This document shows positions 46,286 to 57,382 of a stretch of DNA of 64,000 bases, one piece after another. Position 1 is the stretch's first letter. Each line of letters begins with the position of its first letter. The translations under genes and the position numbers were made by a program. The notes below the pieces were generated by a model. It did not search any database. It had not been told where the DNA came from and saw only the letters and a list, made by a program, of their open reading frames with translations. Source of the DNA: Cordia subcordata. Taxonomy: Eukaryota > Streptophyta > Magnoliopsida > Boraginales > Cordiaceae. The stretch spans positions 7,711,501-7,775,500 of the forward strand of contig JAPTOF010000003.1 of assembly GCA_028554755.1 (NCBI GenBank). The letters run 5' to 3'.

Positions 46286-47720
46286 TAGAAATAAAGTTTG
46301 GAAGTTAGTTGAAAGACCTAGAGATAGACCGGTAGGTGTCTAGAAACAAACTAGATGAGGCTGGTATAATAACTAGGAACAAGGCTAGACTTGTAGCTCA
46401 AGGGTATAATCAAGAAAAAGGGATTAATTATGATGAGACCAATGCCCTCGTAGCTAGACTTGAATCCATTCGTATGTTACTTGCATTTGCATGTTATGTG
46501 GACTTTAAACCCTATCAAATGGATGTTAAAAGTGCTTTTCTAAATGGATTTATTGATAAGGAGTTATATGTTGAACAACCTCCCAGTTTTGAAATCCCTG
46601 CTTTCCAAATCATGTTTTTAAATTAGAAAAGACATTATATGATTTAAAACAAGCTCCTAGAGCTTGGTATGAAAAACTTAGTGGGCCTCTTGTGGAAAAT
46701 AACTTTGAAAAAGGAAAACTTGAGTCCACTTTGTTTATTAAAAGAAAAGGAAATGACATTCTACTTGTACAAATTTATGTTGATTATATAACCTTTGGTG
46801 CTACTAATGTATCTTTGTGGTGAAAGTTTTTCTAAGTGCATGCATAAGGAGTTCGAGATGGGCATGATGGGAGAATTGACTTTCTTCCTTGGACTCCAAA
46901 TCAAGCAAACAAAGAAAGGGATCTTCACCAATCAAGCCAAATACACCAAAGAAATTATCAAAAAATTTGGGCTTGAAGATGCAAAGGAGATTGGGACTCC
47001 TATGAGCCCTCAACAAAATTGGATAAGGATGAGAAAGGTAAACTGGTATATGAGAAGAAATACAGAGGTATGATTGATAACTTACTGTATTTAACTACCT
47101 CTAGACCAGATATCATGTTTGCAGTATGCTTATGTGCTAGATTTCAATCTAATCCTAAGAAAACACATTTAGTTACTGTAAAACGAATAATTAGATATCT
47201 TAAAAGAACTAGTAATCTAGGGCTTTGGTATGCAAAAAGAACTTCATTTAACTTATGTGGATTTTCTGATGTAGATTATGGTGGATGTAAGGTAGATCGT
47301 AAAAGTACTAGTGGAACTTATCAATTTCTAGGACATTCTTTAGTGTCTTGGTCATGTAGAAAATAAAATAGTGCTACGATCTCTACTACTGAAGCCTAAT
47401 ATATTGCAGTAGGTAGTTGTGCAGCTCAAATCTTGTGGATGAAGCAAAATTTACTTGATTATGCTTGTAATATGATCATGTTCCTATATATTGTGATAAT
47501 ACTAGTGCAATTAATCTCTCCAAGAACCCAATTCAACATTCTAGAACTAAGCATATTGAGATTAGGCACCATTTCATTAGAGATCATGTGCAAAAAAGTG
47601 ATATCATACTTGAATTTATTGATACTTTGCATCAAGTTGCTGATATTTTCACTAAACCATTGCATGAGGATCAATTTTGTAAAATTAAAAGGGAAATTGG
47701 AATGATGAAAAGTGGCTAAA
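46286..47720 (+). pseudogene. Reverse transcriptase-RNase H of G
   Basis: RT: NKARLVAQGYNQEKGINYDE (46375), YQMDVKSAFLNGFIDKELYV, DLKQAPRAWYEKL and the catalytic QIYVDYITFGATN, where the second Asp of YVDD is Tyr. RNase H: RPDIMFAVCLCARFQSNPKK, GFSDVDYGGCKVDRKSTSG and STTEA. A frameshift separates 47366 from the last part. The protein is non-functional. Confidence 0.9.
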
Positions 47721-48112
47721 TTGCATATTTGTGTGTTTATATGGTCTGGGCATGAAAAAATATGTATATAAACATATTCTGACCTAGTCGGTCGACTGAG
47801 CCCAACTAAAGTGTAAACTTTTTAGTGATCTCTGATCCATTAGGTCAACCTCCGCGACCAGTCGGTCGACCGACTGAACGCTGAAAAGGGTTAAAATAAG
47901 GGGGTTTTACCCTCAAAATCTCACAAATTCTCTCATTCTCTCAAACCCTAATGCAATTTTTCTCTCAAACCCACCTTTAATTCTTCAACTTTCAACCAAT
48001 TTCTTTCAAAATTCTTTCCATGATCTTGATACCCGCATCGAAAAACAAACTTTTACCGATTTAATCTTTCAAAAACATCTCCAAATCCTGGTGAATCTGA
48101 GAGGAAGGGATT
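47721..48112 (+). other. pol-ORF2 spacer of G with palindrome cluster
   Basis: No gene. GTCGGTCGACTGAG and AGTCGGTCGACCGACTG (47785-47875) are the same kind of palindrome as in the LTR U3 regions, here just before a downstream ORF, suggesting an internal promoter (inference). Confidence 0.5.
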
Positions 48113-49473
48113 ATGGACGTGGGAGAAGAAGAAAAAGGGCTAGAACACAATCTTCGCGCCACCACCCATATCAAAGATTCAAGAAAAGCATACAATCTTA
48201 TATGGTAAATTCCTTATAAATTCAGATTTTCCTGGTACCAATGTTCTTCTATTTTTTCAAGATTGGTATATGTTCATGTATTTACATTGTGATGTTCAAG
48301 ATAAGTTGGTGATTGAATTTTTATGAAAATCTTATGGTGCATCGTAGAAGTTTTAAAACTGAATTAACGTCAGCAATTTGTGGGACAAGTTTTATACTCA
48401 ATGAGGAAATATTGCATGAAATTTTTAAAATACCTGTGGAAGGAGAAGGCCATTATGACAGTCGAGGTTGACCGGATGAGATTAAGGCTGCTGGTACACC
48501 AAGAAAGGTTATAGAATATATGTGGAAAGATATAGGCCCTAAACATCCATATTTAATTCTTCCATTGTTAAAGGATGTTGAATTCAATAAGAGAATTGTT
48601 TTCAAGATTATTAACGAAGTAATTATTCCTAGGAATATTAATGATGGAAAGATTCCGGTAATGAATGCTTATATCTACTATAGCCTAAAGCACAAAGTTA
48701 AGATAGCCTTACCTTGTCTTATTCTACAACATATGCTACACATTACTGGAAAAGGTGGAGGAAAAACAACCATTCTGGGATATGGCATGGCTCTAATGTA
48801 CATCTTTGCTCACTTTCAAATCTCCTCAAATGCACCACTTAGAAAGTTTGCATGGAATTTTGATATGCTATACATGAATTACATAGGGATTTATTGGTAT
48901 AATGGTGAACCAATAAATAGAGAAAGATTTAGAAATTTGCCACAATATATCCAAGCAGCAATCAAGCTTAGAACTAGAAAAGGAACTACTTTTAAGAATC
49001 CTGTCTATGGGCCTGAGGTACAACATGTTGATAAAGTACAAGAAGCTTTAGACACTACCTTAGAAGAAGAAGAAGAGCCAGATTAAGAAGAAGAAGCTAA
49101 CATAGGTATACTAGGAACAATCCCTATGGTTGTTAGCACCTCTGAAGATGAAGACATGGCTCCTAAGAAGGTTACACTTAGGAAGGTAATGAGAGAGTCC
49201 CGAGCACAAGAGTGTATTGATGAACAAAGAAGGGTTGAAATGCAGAGAGGTGCAGGCTCTAGCTCCATGGGTTAATAAAAAGATCCCTCAGTGTCAGCAC
49301 AGATTCTTACCCAACTACAAGCCTTAAATACTAGGATGGGTGAGATGAGGACAATAATGAACAATCAATGGATTGAACTTACTCACTGGATAGAGCACAT
49401 TGATTTGGAAATAGCAAGCATGCGCTCTAACATGCAGAAGTACTTCAAGGATCACCATTACCATTTACCCTGA
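48113..49473 (+). pseudogene. Extra ORF in the env position of G; plant-transposon-protein-like
   Basis: From about 48343 one frame runs to the stop at 49473 with four internal stops; its longest open part is 48520-49086 (188 codons). It reads TELTSAICGTSFILNEEILH, then KHPYLILPLLKDVEFNKRIV, LPCLILQHMLHITG and YGMALMYIFAHF. A Glu-rich stretch (TLEEEEEPD) and a C-terminal coiled-coil (QLQALNTRMGEMRTIMN) close it. The pattern recalls the 'putative plant transposon protein' domain (PF20167 as I recall), found beside plant retrotransposons. No signal peptide or membrane segment was seen, so it is not an obvious envelope. N-terminal codons (MDVGEEEKGLEHN, 48113) are in another frame. GKGGGKTT is not a true Walker A (one residue short). 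Confidence 0.6.
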
Positions 49474-49985
49474 TTTCGTCATAATCTCTCTTATCAATTT
49501 CTTCAAAATTCTTTCTAAATTCTAGACACACTACTTTTGCTTTATCATTCTAACTAAACTGTTTAGCTCTTTTCTAATTATTGACTAGATACACTACTCT
49601 TGCTTTACATTTTTTTTATGGATTAGTTCTTTTCATACATTAGTGCCTATACATTAGGCTTATCATGGGTTTGTTTGCATGCTCTTTCCTTATGTATATT
49701 ACTGATTTTGATATGCCAAAGGGGGAGAAGAAAAGCATAAAAGAGCATTAGTATATGGATGGCTATATGGCTTATTGACATTGGTATATGGATGACTATA
49801 TGGCTAGTTTGCTTTTGATTGCATGAATATGTGTATGAAGCTAGCTGATTGAGCTTTTTGGTTTAAAATGTACATGAGTTAAAATTGTCAGGGGTCCATT
49901 TCCCACAACATGTTCTTACTTGAAAATAATGCTAATATTAAGGGGAAGGAAATTTTTCTTTGTCCTTAAATAATTTGCCATCATC
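49474..49985 (+). other. 3' non-coding region of G
   Basis: No ORF. A purine run CCAAAGGGGGAGAAGAAAAG (49716-49735) could be an internal PPT, as noted for SIRE-like elements. Confidence 0.5.
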
Positions 49986-49999
49986 AAAAAAGGGGAGAC
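49986..49999 (+). promoter_or_regulatory. Polypurine tract of G
   Basis: AAAAAGGGGAGAC immediately before the 3' LTR. Confidence 0.85.
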
Positions 50000-51374
50000 T
50001 GTTGACTAAATATTAATTATTGATTTTGATTATGAAAATTTTGATATGTATCTTGTAACTAAAAAGTATCTTGTGAGTGTTAAATATAAATTAAAAAGAT
50101 AGATGCATGGAAGATAAAAGAACATGAGCCATGAAGAGCATTATTTATCAAAGAATAAAGAAGAAGATGATGAGAAGCCAGAAGGCGAAGAAAAGGTGTC
50201 ACAAGGGATACCGGATTCGTTGCTTTTTTTGTGAAATGCCTTAGAATTGCAAGTGTTAGCTCAATCTTCAACTTTTCTTGATACTAAAAATTTAAAATCT
50301 CGTGAACATTATCTTTCATAAAAGCAAAAAATGATTTTGGATGCATACATAGTTTTAACATGTGTTTTGAAATGTTTCTGCGCTTTGAAAATTGTTTACA
50401 AAGTGCTTTGAGTTGGTTCAGAGTTATGAAAGTTTGATACAATTGCTTTTAAAAGTGTTTTAGGCGAGTTTGCTTTGCTTCAGTGTCTCTAGAGTGGCCG
50501 AACCCCCTCAACTGGTCGACCAGCTAACCAGAGAGGTTGCATGGCCAACCACGAAGGTCGCTTGGCCAAAACAGAGAAGGCGAAGAAAAAGCCTAACCCC
50601 CTAGCAGGTTGACCGGCTAAGGCGTTTAACCTAATCAGAGAAGGCCAAAGGGGAGCTAAACAACTTAGCCGATCGATCAACTGAGCGAGATGCTGTAATA
50701 AATGCACTAGCCGTTTATTACTGTTCAGCCTCATTTTCTTCTTCTCTCTTCTACCTACCAAAGCCCTAACATCTCAAACTCTTTAAATACAACTCAAAGC
50801 TTCAAAACATCATCAATCCAAGCTTGCAAAATCTAATATCATCTTTCAATTGCTGAAATCTTGAGCTACGCTTGCAAAATATTTGAGCTTTCAAGAGCCT
50901 TTCTTGCTATATCATCTTATGAGAAGAACATATCTATTCTTCATCATTTTTCACTCTTCTTGATTGTATACACACTTTTTAAGAAGAGAAATCCTGAGAG
51001 ATATATCTATAGGAGCTTGTAAGAGTGTGGGAAAATCCTAAAGAGTAAGACTCTTGTGTTCTTTGAAGTTTGGCTTCAAAGAGTTATAGAACTTGGTTTT
51101 TGCTTCACTAAGATTTGAATAAGCATTTTAGTATGGATTGTTGAAGTCCTATGGGGAGCATCTTTCGGCAGTGGGCGTAGGCTTGGCCGAACTACCTAAA
51201 AATCGCTTGTCTTTCTACTCTCTACTCTTTATCTATTTCATTTACTTATATTGATTTTCTTGTGTTTAATATTTTGTTTGAAAGAAATTGTTGATTTTTA
51301 GGTGAATTTTTAAATACAAAAATTATTGAATATCTTAATTCACCCCTCCTCCTCTAAAGATATTTGCACCTACA
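50000..51374 (+). repeat. 3' LTR of G
   Basis: TGTTGACTAAATAT to TTGCACCTACA, 1375 bp, followed by the GAAAG duplication. It matches the 5' LTR throughout, with the GTCGAC/GATCGATC cluster at 50500-50690. Confidence 0.93.
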
Positions 51375-51379
51375 GAAAG

Positions 51380-52005
51380 GTTTGTGTAAAGTGGAAGTAT
51401 GCGCTAGGATTTTAAGATAGGCTAAGGCTAAAAATTGGTTCCCTAAAAATTAGCTAAACTAGGTTATTTATAGCTTTCAGTAGGGTCTGCCTATTGTAGG
51501 GTCGACCGGTACACTTCCTGGTCTTCGACCAGTAATTTTGCTGTTGCTCTCTAGACTTGCCAATCGATCTTGCTGGCCGACTGGTTCTTTTGACTCCCTC
51601 GACCAGCACACTTTGGTGCCTTCTAGAATCACTGATCGACCTTGCTAATTGATCGGGTGCTCTAGTGCACTCGACTAGTTCCTTCTAACGGATTCTAGGA
51701 TTGTCGGTCGACATTGTCGGTTGACCAATAACTCTAATGCACTTGTCCAGTAGCTTAACCGTGGTTCTTGTATTCTTCTTATTTCACTGATCTTTTCCTT
51801 TTAGCCCTTTCATCATTGTTTACGATCAATTTCTTCTCAACTCTTATCTGCATCATAAAATATAACATTAATGAATTATTACGCATAAGAACTCATCATG
51901 CACACATATTATCACTTATACACAAAAATACACTAACACACCCAATAAGCTCTTAACACCTCTAAAAATGCATGCAATTGATATCAACAAACACAAACAC
52001 GTACA
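51380..52005 (-). repeat. 5' LTR of element F, upstream part
   Basis: Continuation of 38321-39416. TATTTATA is at 51459-51466 and a large GGTCGACC cluster at 51498-51735 on the upstream side. The end is near ACGTACA (52005). It resembles LTR A. Confidence 0.8.
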
Positions 52006-52430
52006 TCGATCCCCATGGAGAGACTGCTAGGTGGAAAATCAAAAAAAGAAAGATTAAATCAAAAGAACAGAGCAAAAAGAAATGATTGATCTTCATCTAT
52101 TGCAAATATGATTGGAAGGTTGATGTACTCAAAGGAAAAATGCACGAAGAACAAATGAAACAAGTGAAACAAGAATGGGAGGAATGAGTAATGGATAAAG
52201 ATTTGAGTGTCATATCTCTAATACAAGATGAATATTAGAGAAAGAAGCAAATAGAAATCAAGCAGATAAATGGTTTCATATGATGTATTGTTTTATCTAA
52301 TTTGTTTTAAGTGTAAGAATTTTAGTATTTGCGTAAGTTAATTTTTCTTCAATGGAAAATTTTAGTATTAAAAACTTTATTTACCTTAAAGTTCTTCAAT
52401 AGAAAATTTAGTTCAAAAAATTTAGCTCAT
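52006..52430. other. Gene-free AT-rich stretch
   Basis: A-rich (on plus) with no gene. It may be the outer part of the Harbinger element whose ends I could not define. Confidence 0.4.
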
Positions 52431-52431
52431 T

Positions 52432-52761
52432 CCAAACTTTGCATTAAAAACTAAATTATCCAATCATAAATATTACATTAAAAACTAATTCCTTACATCC
52501 AAATATTACATAAAACCCAATTAGCTTATCTGAAACATTATATTAAAAGATAAATAAGCTCATACCAAACATTACATTGAAACTGAAGTAATTCAGACCA
52601 AACATTACATTAAAAACTAAATTAGCTTATACCAAACATTACATTAAAAACTAAAGGAGCTCATACCAAACATTATACTAAAAACAAAAATGGCTAACAC
52701 CAAACATTACATTAAAAACTAAATAACTAATACGAAATGTTACATTAAATTTTAAATTAGC
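52432..52761. repeat. Subterminal tandem repeat (about 34-bp unit)
   Basis: Units such as ACCAAACATTACATTAAAAA / CTAAATTAGCTCAT recur about ten times with moderate divergence. It directly follows the 3' end of the transposase, a position where Harbinger elements often have transposase-binding repeats. Confidence 0.75.
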
Positions 52762-54034
52762 TCATGCACATCCATGCAAGTACCACAAGTGTTCAATAAG
52801 ATCGTCTTGTAATTAAGTGTGAGTTTCTTGATCGCGAATTTGATAATGAGTTCCAATGAAATCCCTAAGTTCAGTCGTATGTTCACGAGAGATTAGTGAA
52901 TTTGGACTATCACCAACAGAATCGTAATTGAAATCGGTATGATCACTATTATTGAAATCTCTCTGATCTTCAATAATCATGTTATGCATTATGATGAATG
53001 ATTTCATGATATCTTTAAGTGCTTCAACATCCCAAAATTTTGCAAGATTATGAACAATTGGTAACCGATATCGAAGTACCCAAAGTACACATTCCATACT
53101 TTTTCTAGCTCATTCTTGAGCTGTAGCAAAGTATTTTCTCTTATTGCCTTGTGGAGCTGGTATAGTCTTAACAAATGTAGCAAGATGAATACATGCCATC
53201 TGCAAGATAATAACTTATGGTATAATTATGCCCATTAATCAAATAATTGACTTTGAAAGCTCGTCTTTTAGCCAAATTAGTAACTAATGATGACCGCAAT
53301 AAAATTTTTATATCATTAAGGAATCTAGGTAATGCATACCATGTACAAAGATCATAAGAAGCCACAGCTTCCAAAATAATTGTTGGTTCACAAATACGAC
53401 CACTATATATACCTTTCCATGCAGTTGGATAATTCCTCCACTTCAATGCATGCAAGCTATACTTTCCAACATTATAGGGAAGCCTCTTTGTTTTCTAACT
53501 TCGAGAAGTCTAGCGATATCATTTTTATTTGGTGATCTCAAGTGTTCATTAGAAAATATTGCCAGACCACTCTAACAAATCATCTCAAAGTCTCAATAAT
53601 TGTACTTTCTCCAATTCTTACATAATCATCCACCAAATATGTAACCGCTCCATATGCAAGCATCATTAGTGCAATCGTAACCTTTTGCAACGAAGACAAA
53701 CCCTATTGTCCAACAACATTTTGTCTTCAGATAAAATATGGAATGTAAGCTTCTACTGCAGATTGAGTTTGACAAAATAGTGAACATTTCATTCTAAACC
53801 TCCTTCAAAAAATATCAAGAGAATATATAGGATTATTTGCAAAATAATCACAAAAAATCTTCCATGACGTTGGAGCCTATCTCGTTTGAAATAGGCATGG
53901 CCAATAATAGAATCATGACATACATTTTGGTGTCTTGGTTGATTAGTTTCATCAAACAAATGTTGGATTAATACTAAATCCTCATCAAAATTAACATCAT
54001 TGAGAATTTATGTGCACTTTAAATTAGAAGGCAT
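52762..54034 (-). pseudogene. PIF/Harbinger DDE transposase (DDE_4/HARBI1-like)
   Basis: Read from a minus-strand ATG at 54034 (MPSNLKCT) to a stop at 52762-52764. Segments: NDIARLLEVRKQRGFP, YPTAWKGIYSGRICEPTIIL, EAVASYDLCTWYALP, NDIKILLRSS, VNYLINGHNYTISYYLADG, MECVLWVLRYRLPIVHNLA and DIMKSFIIMHNMIIEDQRDF. The first catalytic Asp (in SI-D-CMH of relatives) is Ala here; the second Asp (NDI) and the Glu (MEC) remain. Five or more stops and shifts make it dead. The usual partner Myb-like ORF was not found. It would cut and paste the Harbinger element. Confidence 0.9.
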
Positions 54035-54134
54035 TTATAAAATATAATGGTAGAAGACAGACAATGGTTTTTGTTGAATTTGATGACCTTCTTACAAGAC
54101 TATTATAGGCCTTAACTCTTACCAACCACCATAA

Positions 54135-54222
54135 ACGTGATGTGACATAAAGTTAAAATCTGATGAAACATAAAGTTGACATTGAAAACAAAATACATAT
54201 CAAAGAAATTTCTGATTTAACA
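54135..54222. repeat. Left part of a 50-bp tandem array split by element H
   Basis: AAAGTTGACATTGAAAACAA / AATACATATCAAAGAAATTT / CTGATTTAACAT matches the array at 62291-62540. H sits between, with TATAG at both ends. Confidence 0.8.
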
Positions 54223-54227
54223 TATAG

Positions 54228-57200
54228 GGATGTTGTTTTAACTTGCAAGCGTACAGATCATTCATGCCATAACGGATACGAGTGTGGGTATTATCTCTAC
54301 AAGAAAGCTCCTTAGTTCGGTCTCTAAGTGCTCATGTGCTAAGATTAGCTACGTGTGTGTGTGGGTGCTTTCTTTAGGACAAGAGGGAGGTCAAGAAAAA
54401 GAAAATAAAACCTAAGATATGGGGGAACTATAAGTGTCAAGCTGAGGAAGGAAACCTAACAAAATAAAATGGGACTTAGGGTGATTGCATTACAACTAGA
54501 CTTTGGCTAAGATAACGTATTATGTCTATCTATGTTTGGGGACTTCTATTATCATTATGTTGATTAGGGGTTTCTTAACCAATACTAATGGCTAAATTTA
54601 TTAGCTCGGTGATTTGTCTTGGTTTTTTGTGTATTTGAGCTAGCATTTTCTTATGTTTTAGAGCTATTTTGTGCTTAATTGATGGTATTAGTATAGTACT
54701 TATAGTATGTTTGTGCATATGCATTGCTAAGAGTCTATAGTTGAGTTTTAGGGTTAAATGCTAGACTAAATGCCCAATCTTGTGTCTTAGGTGAGTTATA
54801 AGATGGAGAATAAGCTTGTACAAGGATGGATGATAAAGATAGAGAAAGTATGGGTAATGGGATAAAGATTGGAAGAAAGAAGAATCAAGAATGGAAGTAA
54901 TATGGGCAACTGACTAGGCTTGGAGGAAGTGTTGGCTAACTGGTAAGATCAGCTGGTATAACCAAAGAGCATCTCAAGGTTACCGGTCAAAGCATGAGGA
55001 AGTACTGATTAACTAATGGGGTCAGCCAGCTTGTCCGTAGAGTTACCGGTCGAGCATGAACAACTACTCAGTCAACCAATTGTGCCACTGTGAATACTAT
55101 AAAAGCCCAATTTTTGCAGCATTTTAGGGGAATTATCCACAATTTTCACACATTCTTCACATACCCATTTCTCACCCATTAAACCCTAACCCTACATCAC
55201 TTCTTAATCATTGTGTGAGTATGTCCATGTATTTATATGATGAATCTATGAAGTGGGTAATGCATCAATACATGTCTATGTGTGTGTTTACATGCCTTAG
55301 AAGCAAATATAGCTTTAATAGCATACATGTTGGTTATCAATGCTAAATATGGTGCAATCCAAGCATGTCTATTCGTTTGGTAGTTGAATATGCCAATGTA
55401 TTCACGAATACCATGCTTAGAACGTGTATGAATATGCACTCATATGCTAAACCCGCTAATTTGATGATTGATTGATAGTGCGTAACTAGCCCTAAATTGA
55501 GTCTTATTTGGCTTTAAACCTAGCCAATAGGTTTCCAATTAAGATTAGTCGACGGACTAGGTTTTGGCTTTAAATGCAGCCAATGGTTTAGGCACTAAGG
55601 TAGGGTCAATCTAAGTCACCTAGGAGATTAGTTACTTAGCCCTAAAACCTTAGGTCATAAAGACCACGCTATGCTCTAGGTAGACGTTGCCTAGGGAAAG
55701 GCCCGCACTAAGGCCTAATGGATAATAAGGTAACTAATTAGGATTTTAGTTAAGAGCAATCCTTATGATTTCACCCATCAATTAATCCCGTAGCAAAAAC
55801 GTATTAAGTTACCCATAATCAAGTGGGAATCACCCTAATCCCTATTCCATTAGCGTTCCCCTTAGTTTGCTTGCATTTGTCCCCTTTCCTTTCTCCCTCA
55901 GTTGATTCCCTTTAGTTTAGGTCTATTTTCCCAATTGAGCTCTCTTTAATTCAAAAACTACCAAAAAGATTGTTAGTTTAGGTTTTATTTAGGTAACTCC
56001 CTATAGCACACTTCTTAGGAGTCTTTCCCTATTGAGCCTCCCTGTGGACACGACCTCACACTTACACACACACTACACAACACATGACCTATAAACTTGT
56101 GGGCCATTTTAGGCTTGTGCTAAAAAAATCATATCACTGGGTTTAAATAAAAAGGTCAATTCCTTCTAGCCTTTGCATTGCATGCTTAGAACTTATCCTT
56201 TTAGCTAGGTTTAAAGTCAAGGAGTAGCACCTAAACACTACATGACATTAAGGCTCGATTAAGTAACACTAATGTGGGAGAGGGATACTCTGGTCTAGGT
56301 TAACTTATCCTCTTGGCTGGGTTTAAAGACAAAGACTAGCACCTAAGCTCAACTAAGCATAGCATGTAACCTATTAGTTGGGTTTAAAGCTAAAGCCTAC
56401 TCTACATAGCAAAGCTATAGATTAAGCATAATCGAACATCATCCATATAAGTGGATAAAAGCATTTAAAGCACAAATAACACATGCATATTCACTTAGGC
56501 ATTTTAACAAACACTTAGACATGTTTGATTTTCAATACATAGACATTTTGAATCATGCCATAGATTTATGTAAATAAACATGTATTAATCGCCAAAGATA
56601 CACACAAATCCTTTATTCAAAGTCCTAATCTAATACAGTATATCAATTAACCCTTGATCTAACTCAATTACAAAGCATATTTACAAGAATAAGAAAAAGA
56701 ATAAGAAACTCCCTTTCAAAATTTGCTCCAAATCCATAGCAAAACTCTTCAATCTCTTGTTACAAGCTTCAATCGTAGGTTCATTTGGTGTGGAATGATG
56801 GGTTTGGGTGTTTGGTGAAGTGGGTAAAGGTTTAAGGTTTATTAGGGCTTTAGAAAATAAAGTTCCTCTCTAAAATGGCCTAAAATGAACTATTTATAGC
56901 TATTGACTCGTAACTGGCTGGTCGACCGGCTCTTTTTCTCTTGCTCAACCGACTTAAAATGAGAGCTTACTAGTTCGGCCATTTGACCAAGACGGTCGAC
57001 CGGCTCTGGGTCTATACTCTACCGGTGGTTTTGGGGTGCTTACTAGTTATGTCGATTGATCTAGGTGGTTAACCGGCTTTTCTTCCAAGCTCGACTAGCC
57101 ATTCTTTTTGCCTCCGGTACTCATTTTTAGCTTGTTTCTCCCTTATGTAAGCTCGAATCCTTCCAAAACTTACCTAAAACACGAAATATAGCACTTAGTG

Positions 57201-57347
57201 TAACATTTATACATCTAAATATATCATGTACAAATATTAACAAATATGCATAAACTCTATATTAAATGCACTCAATTAAGATCTAAACACCTCTGGATGT
57301 ACATACAAATACTATGTATAAACATGCACAAGTCACACACATCTACA
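54228..57347 (-). repeat. 3' LTR of H with nested solo LTR
   Basis: It begins GGATGTTGTTTTAAC (the usual TGATG with its T changed) and, leaving out 54610-56141, matches the 5' LTR (GCTTAGAACTTATCC, GGCTGGGTTTAAAG). A TATTTATA box is at about 56891-56898, with a GGTCGACC cluster at 56925-57070. The right end is not certain to 2 bp (57345 or 57347). Confidence 0.88.
54610..56136 (+). mobile_element. Solo Athila-type LTR inside the 3' LTR of H
   Basis: TGATTTGTCTTGG to AAATCATATCA, 1527 bp, with CTCGG (54605-54609) and CTGGG (56137-56141) as a near-perfect duplication. TATAAAAGCCC (55098-55108) follows a cluster of GGTCGAGC/AGTCAACC motifs (54950-55080). The end box CCTCCCTGTGGACACGACC is at 56038-56056. 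Confidence 0.88.
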
Positions 57348-57382
57348 CTCCCAAACCTTCCCCTTGCTTATCCCCAAGCAAG
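57348..57382 (-). promoter_or_regulatory. PPT and stem-loop of H
   Basis: Plus ACTCCCAAACCTTCC complements a purine tract; CTTGCTTATCCCCAAGCAAG follows as a 7-bp stem, the same as in E. A weaker second copy (CCCTCAAACCTAAACTTTG, GTTTGTTCGCAAGCAAAT) is at 58325-58367. Confidence 0.7.

Larger units (their letters stand above)
39417..51374 (+). mobile_element. SIRE-type Ty1/copia retrotransposon G
   Basis: Complete boundaries: LTRs 39417-42777 and 50000-51374, PBS 42780-42792, PPT 49986-49999, and a perfect 5-bp target duplication GAAAG (39412-39416 and 51375-51379). Between them are gag, protease, integrase, RT, RNase H and an extra ORF before the 3' LTR. SIRE/Maximus elements carry an extra ORF in that place and a PPT of this form (CAAAAAAGGGGAGAC). 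G splits the LTR of element F. Confidence 0.93.

Noticed and set aside
48745..48775. GKGGGKTT in the extra ORF of G as an ATP-binding P-loop
   Set aside because: Spacing is one residue short of Walker A (GxxxxGKT), and no Walker B was seen.
49083..49268. Minus-strand 61-codon ORF
   Set aside because: Antisense of the C-terminal part of the extra ORF of G.
52432..52761. CRISPR-like array
   Set aside because: Units are contiguous and diverged with no unique spacers, in a eukaryotic genome.
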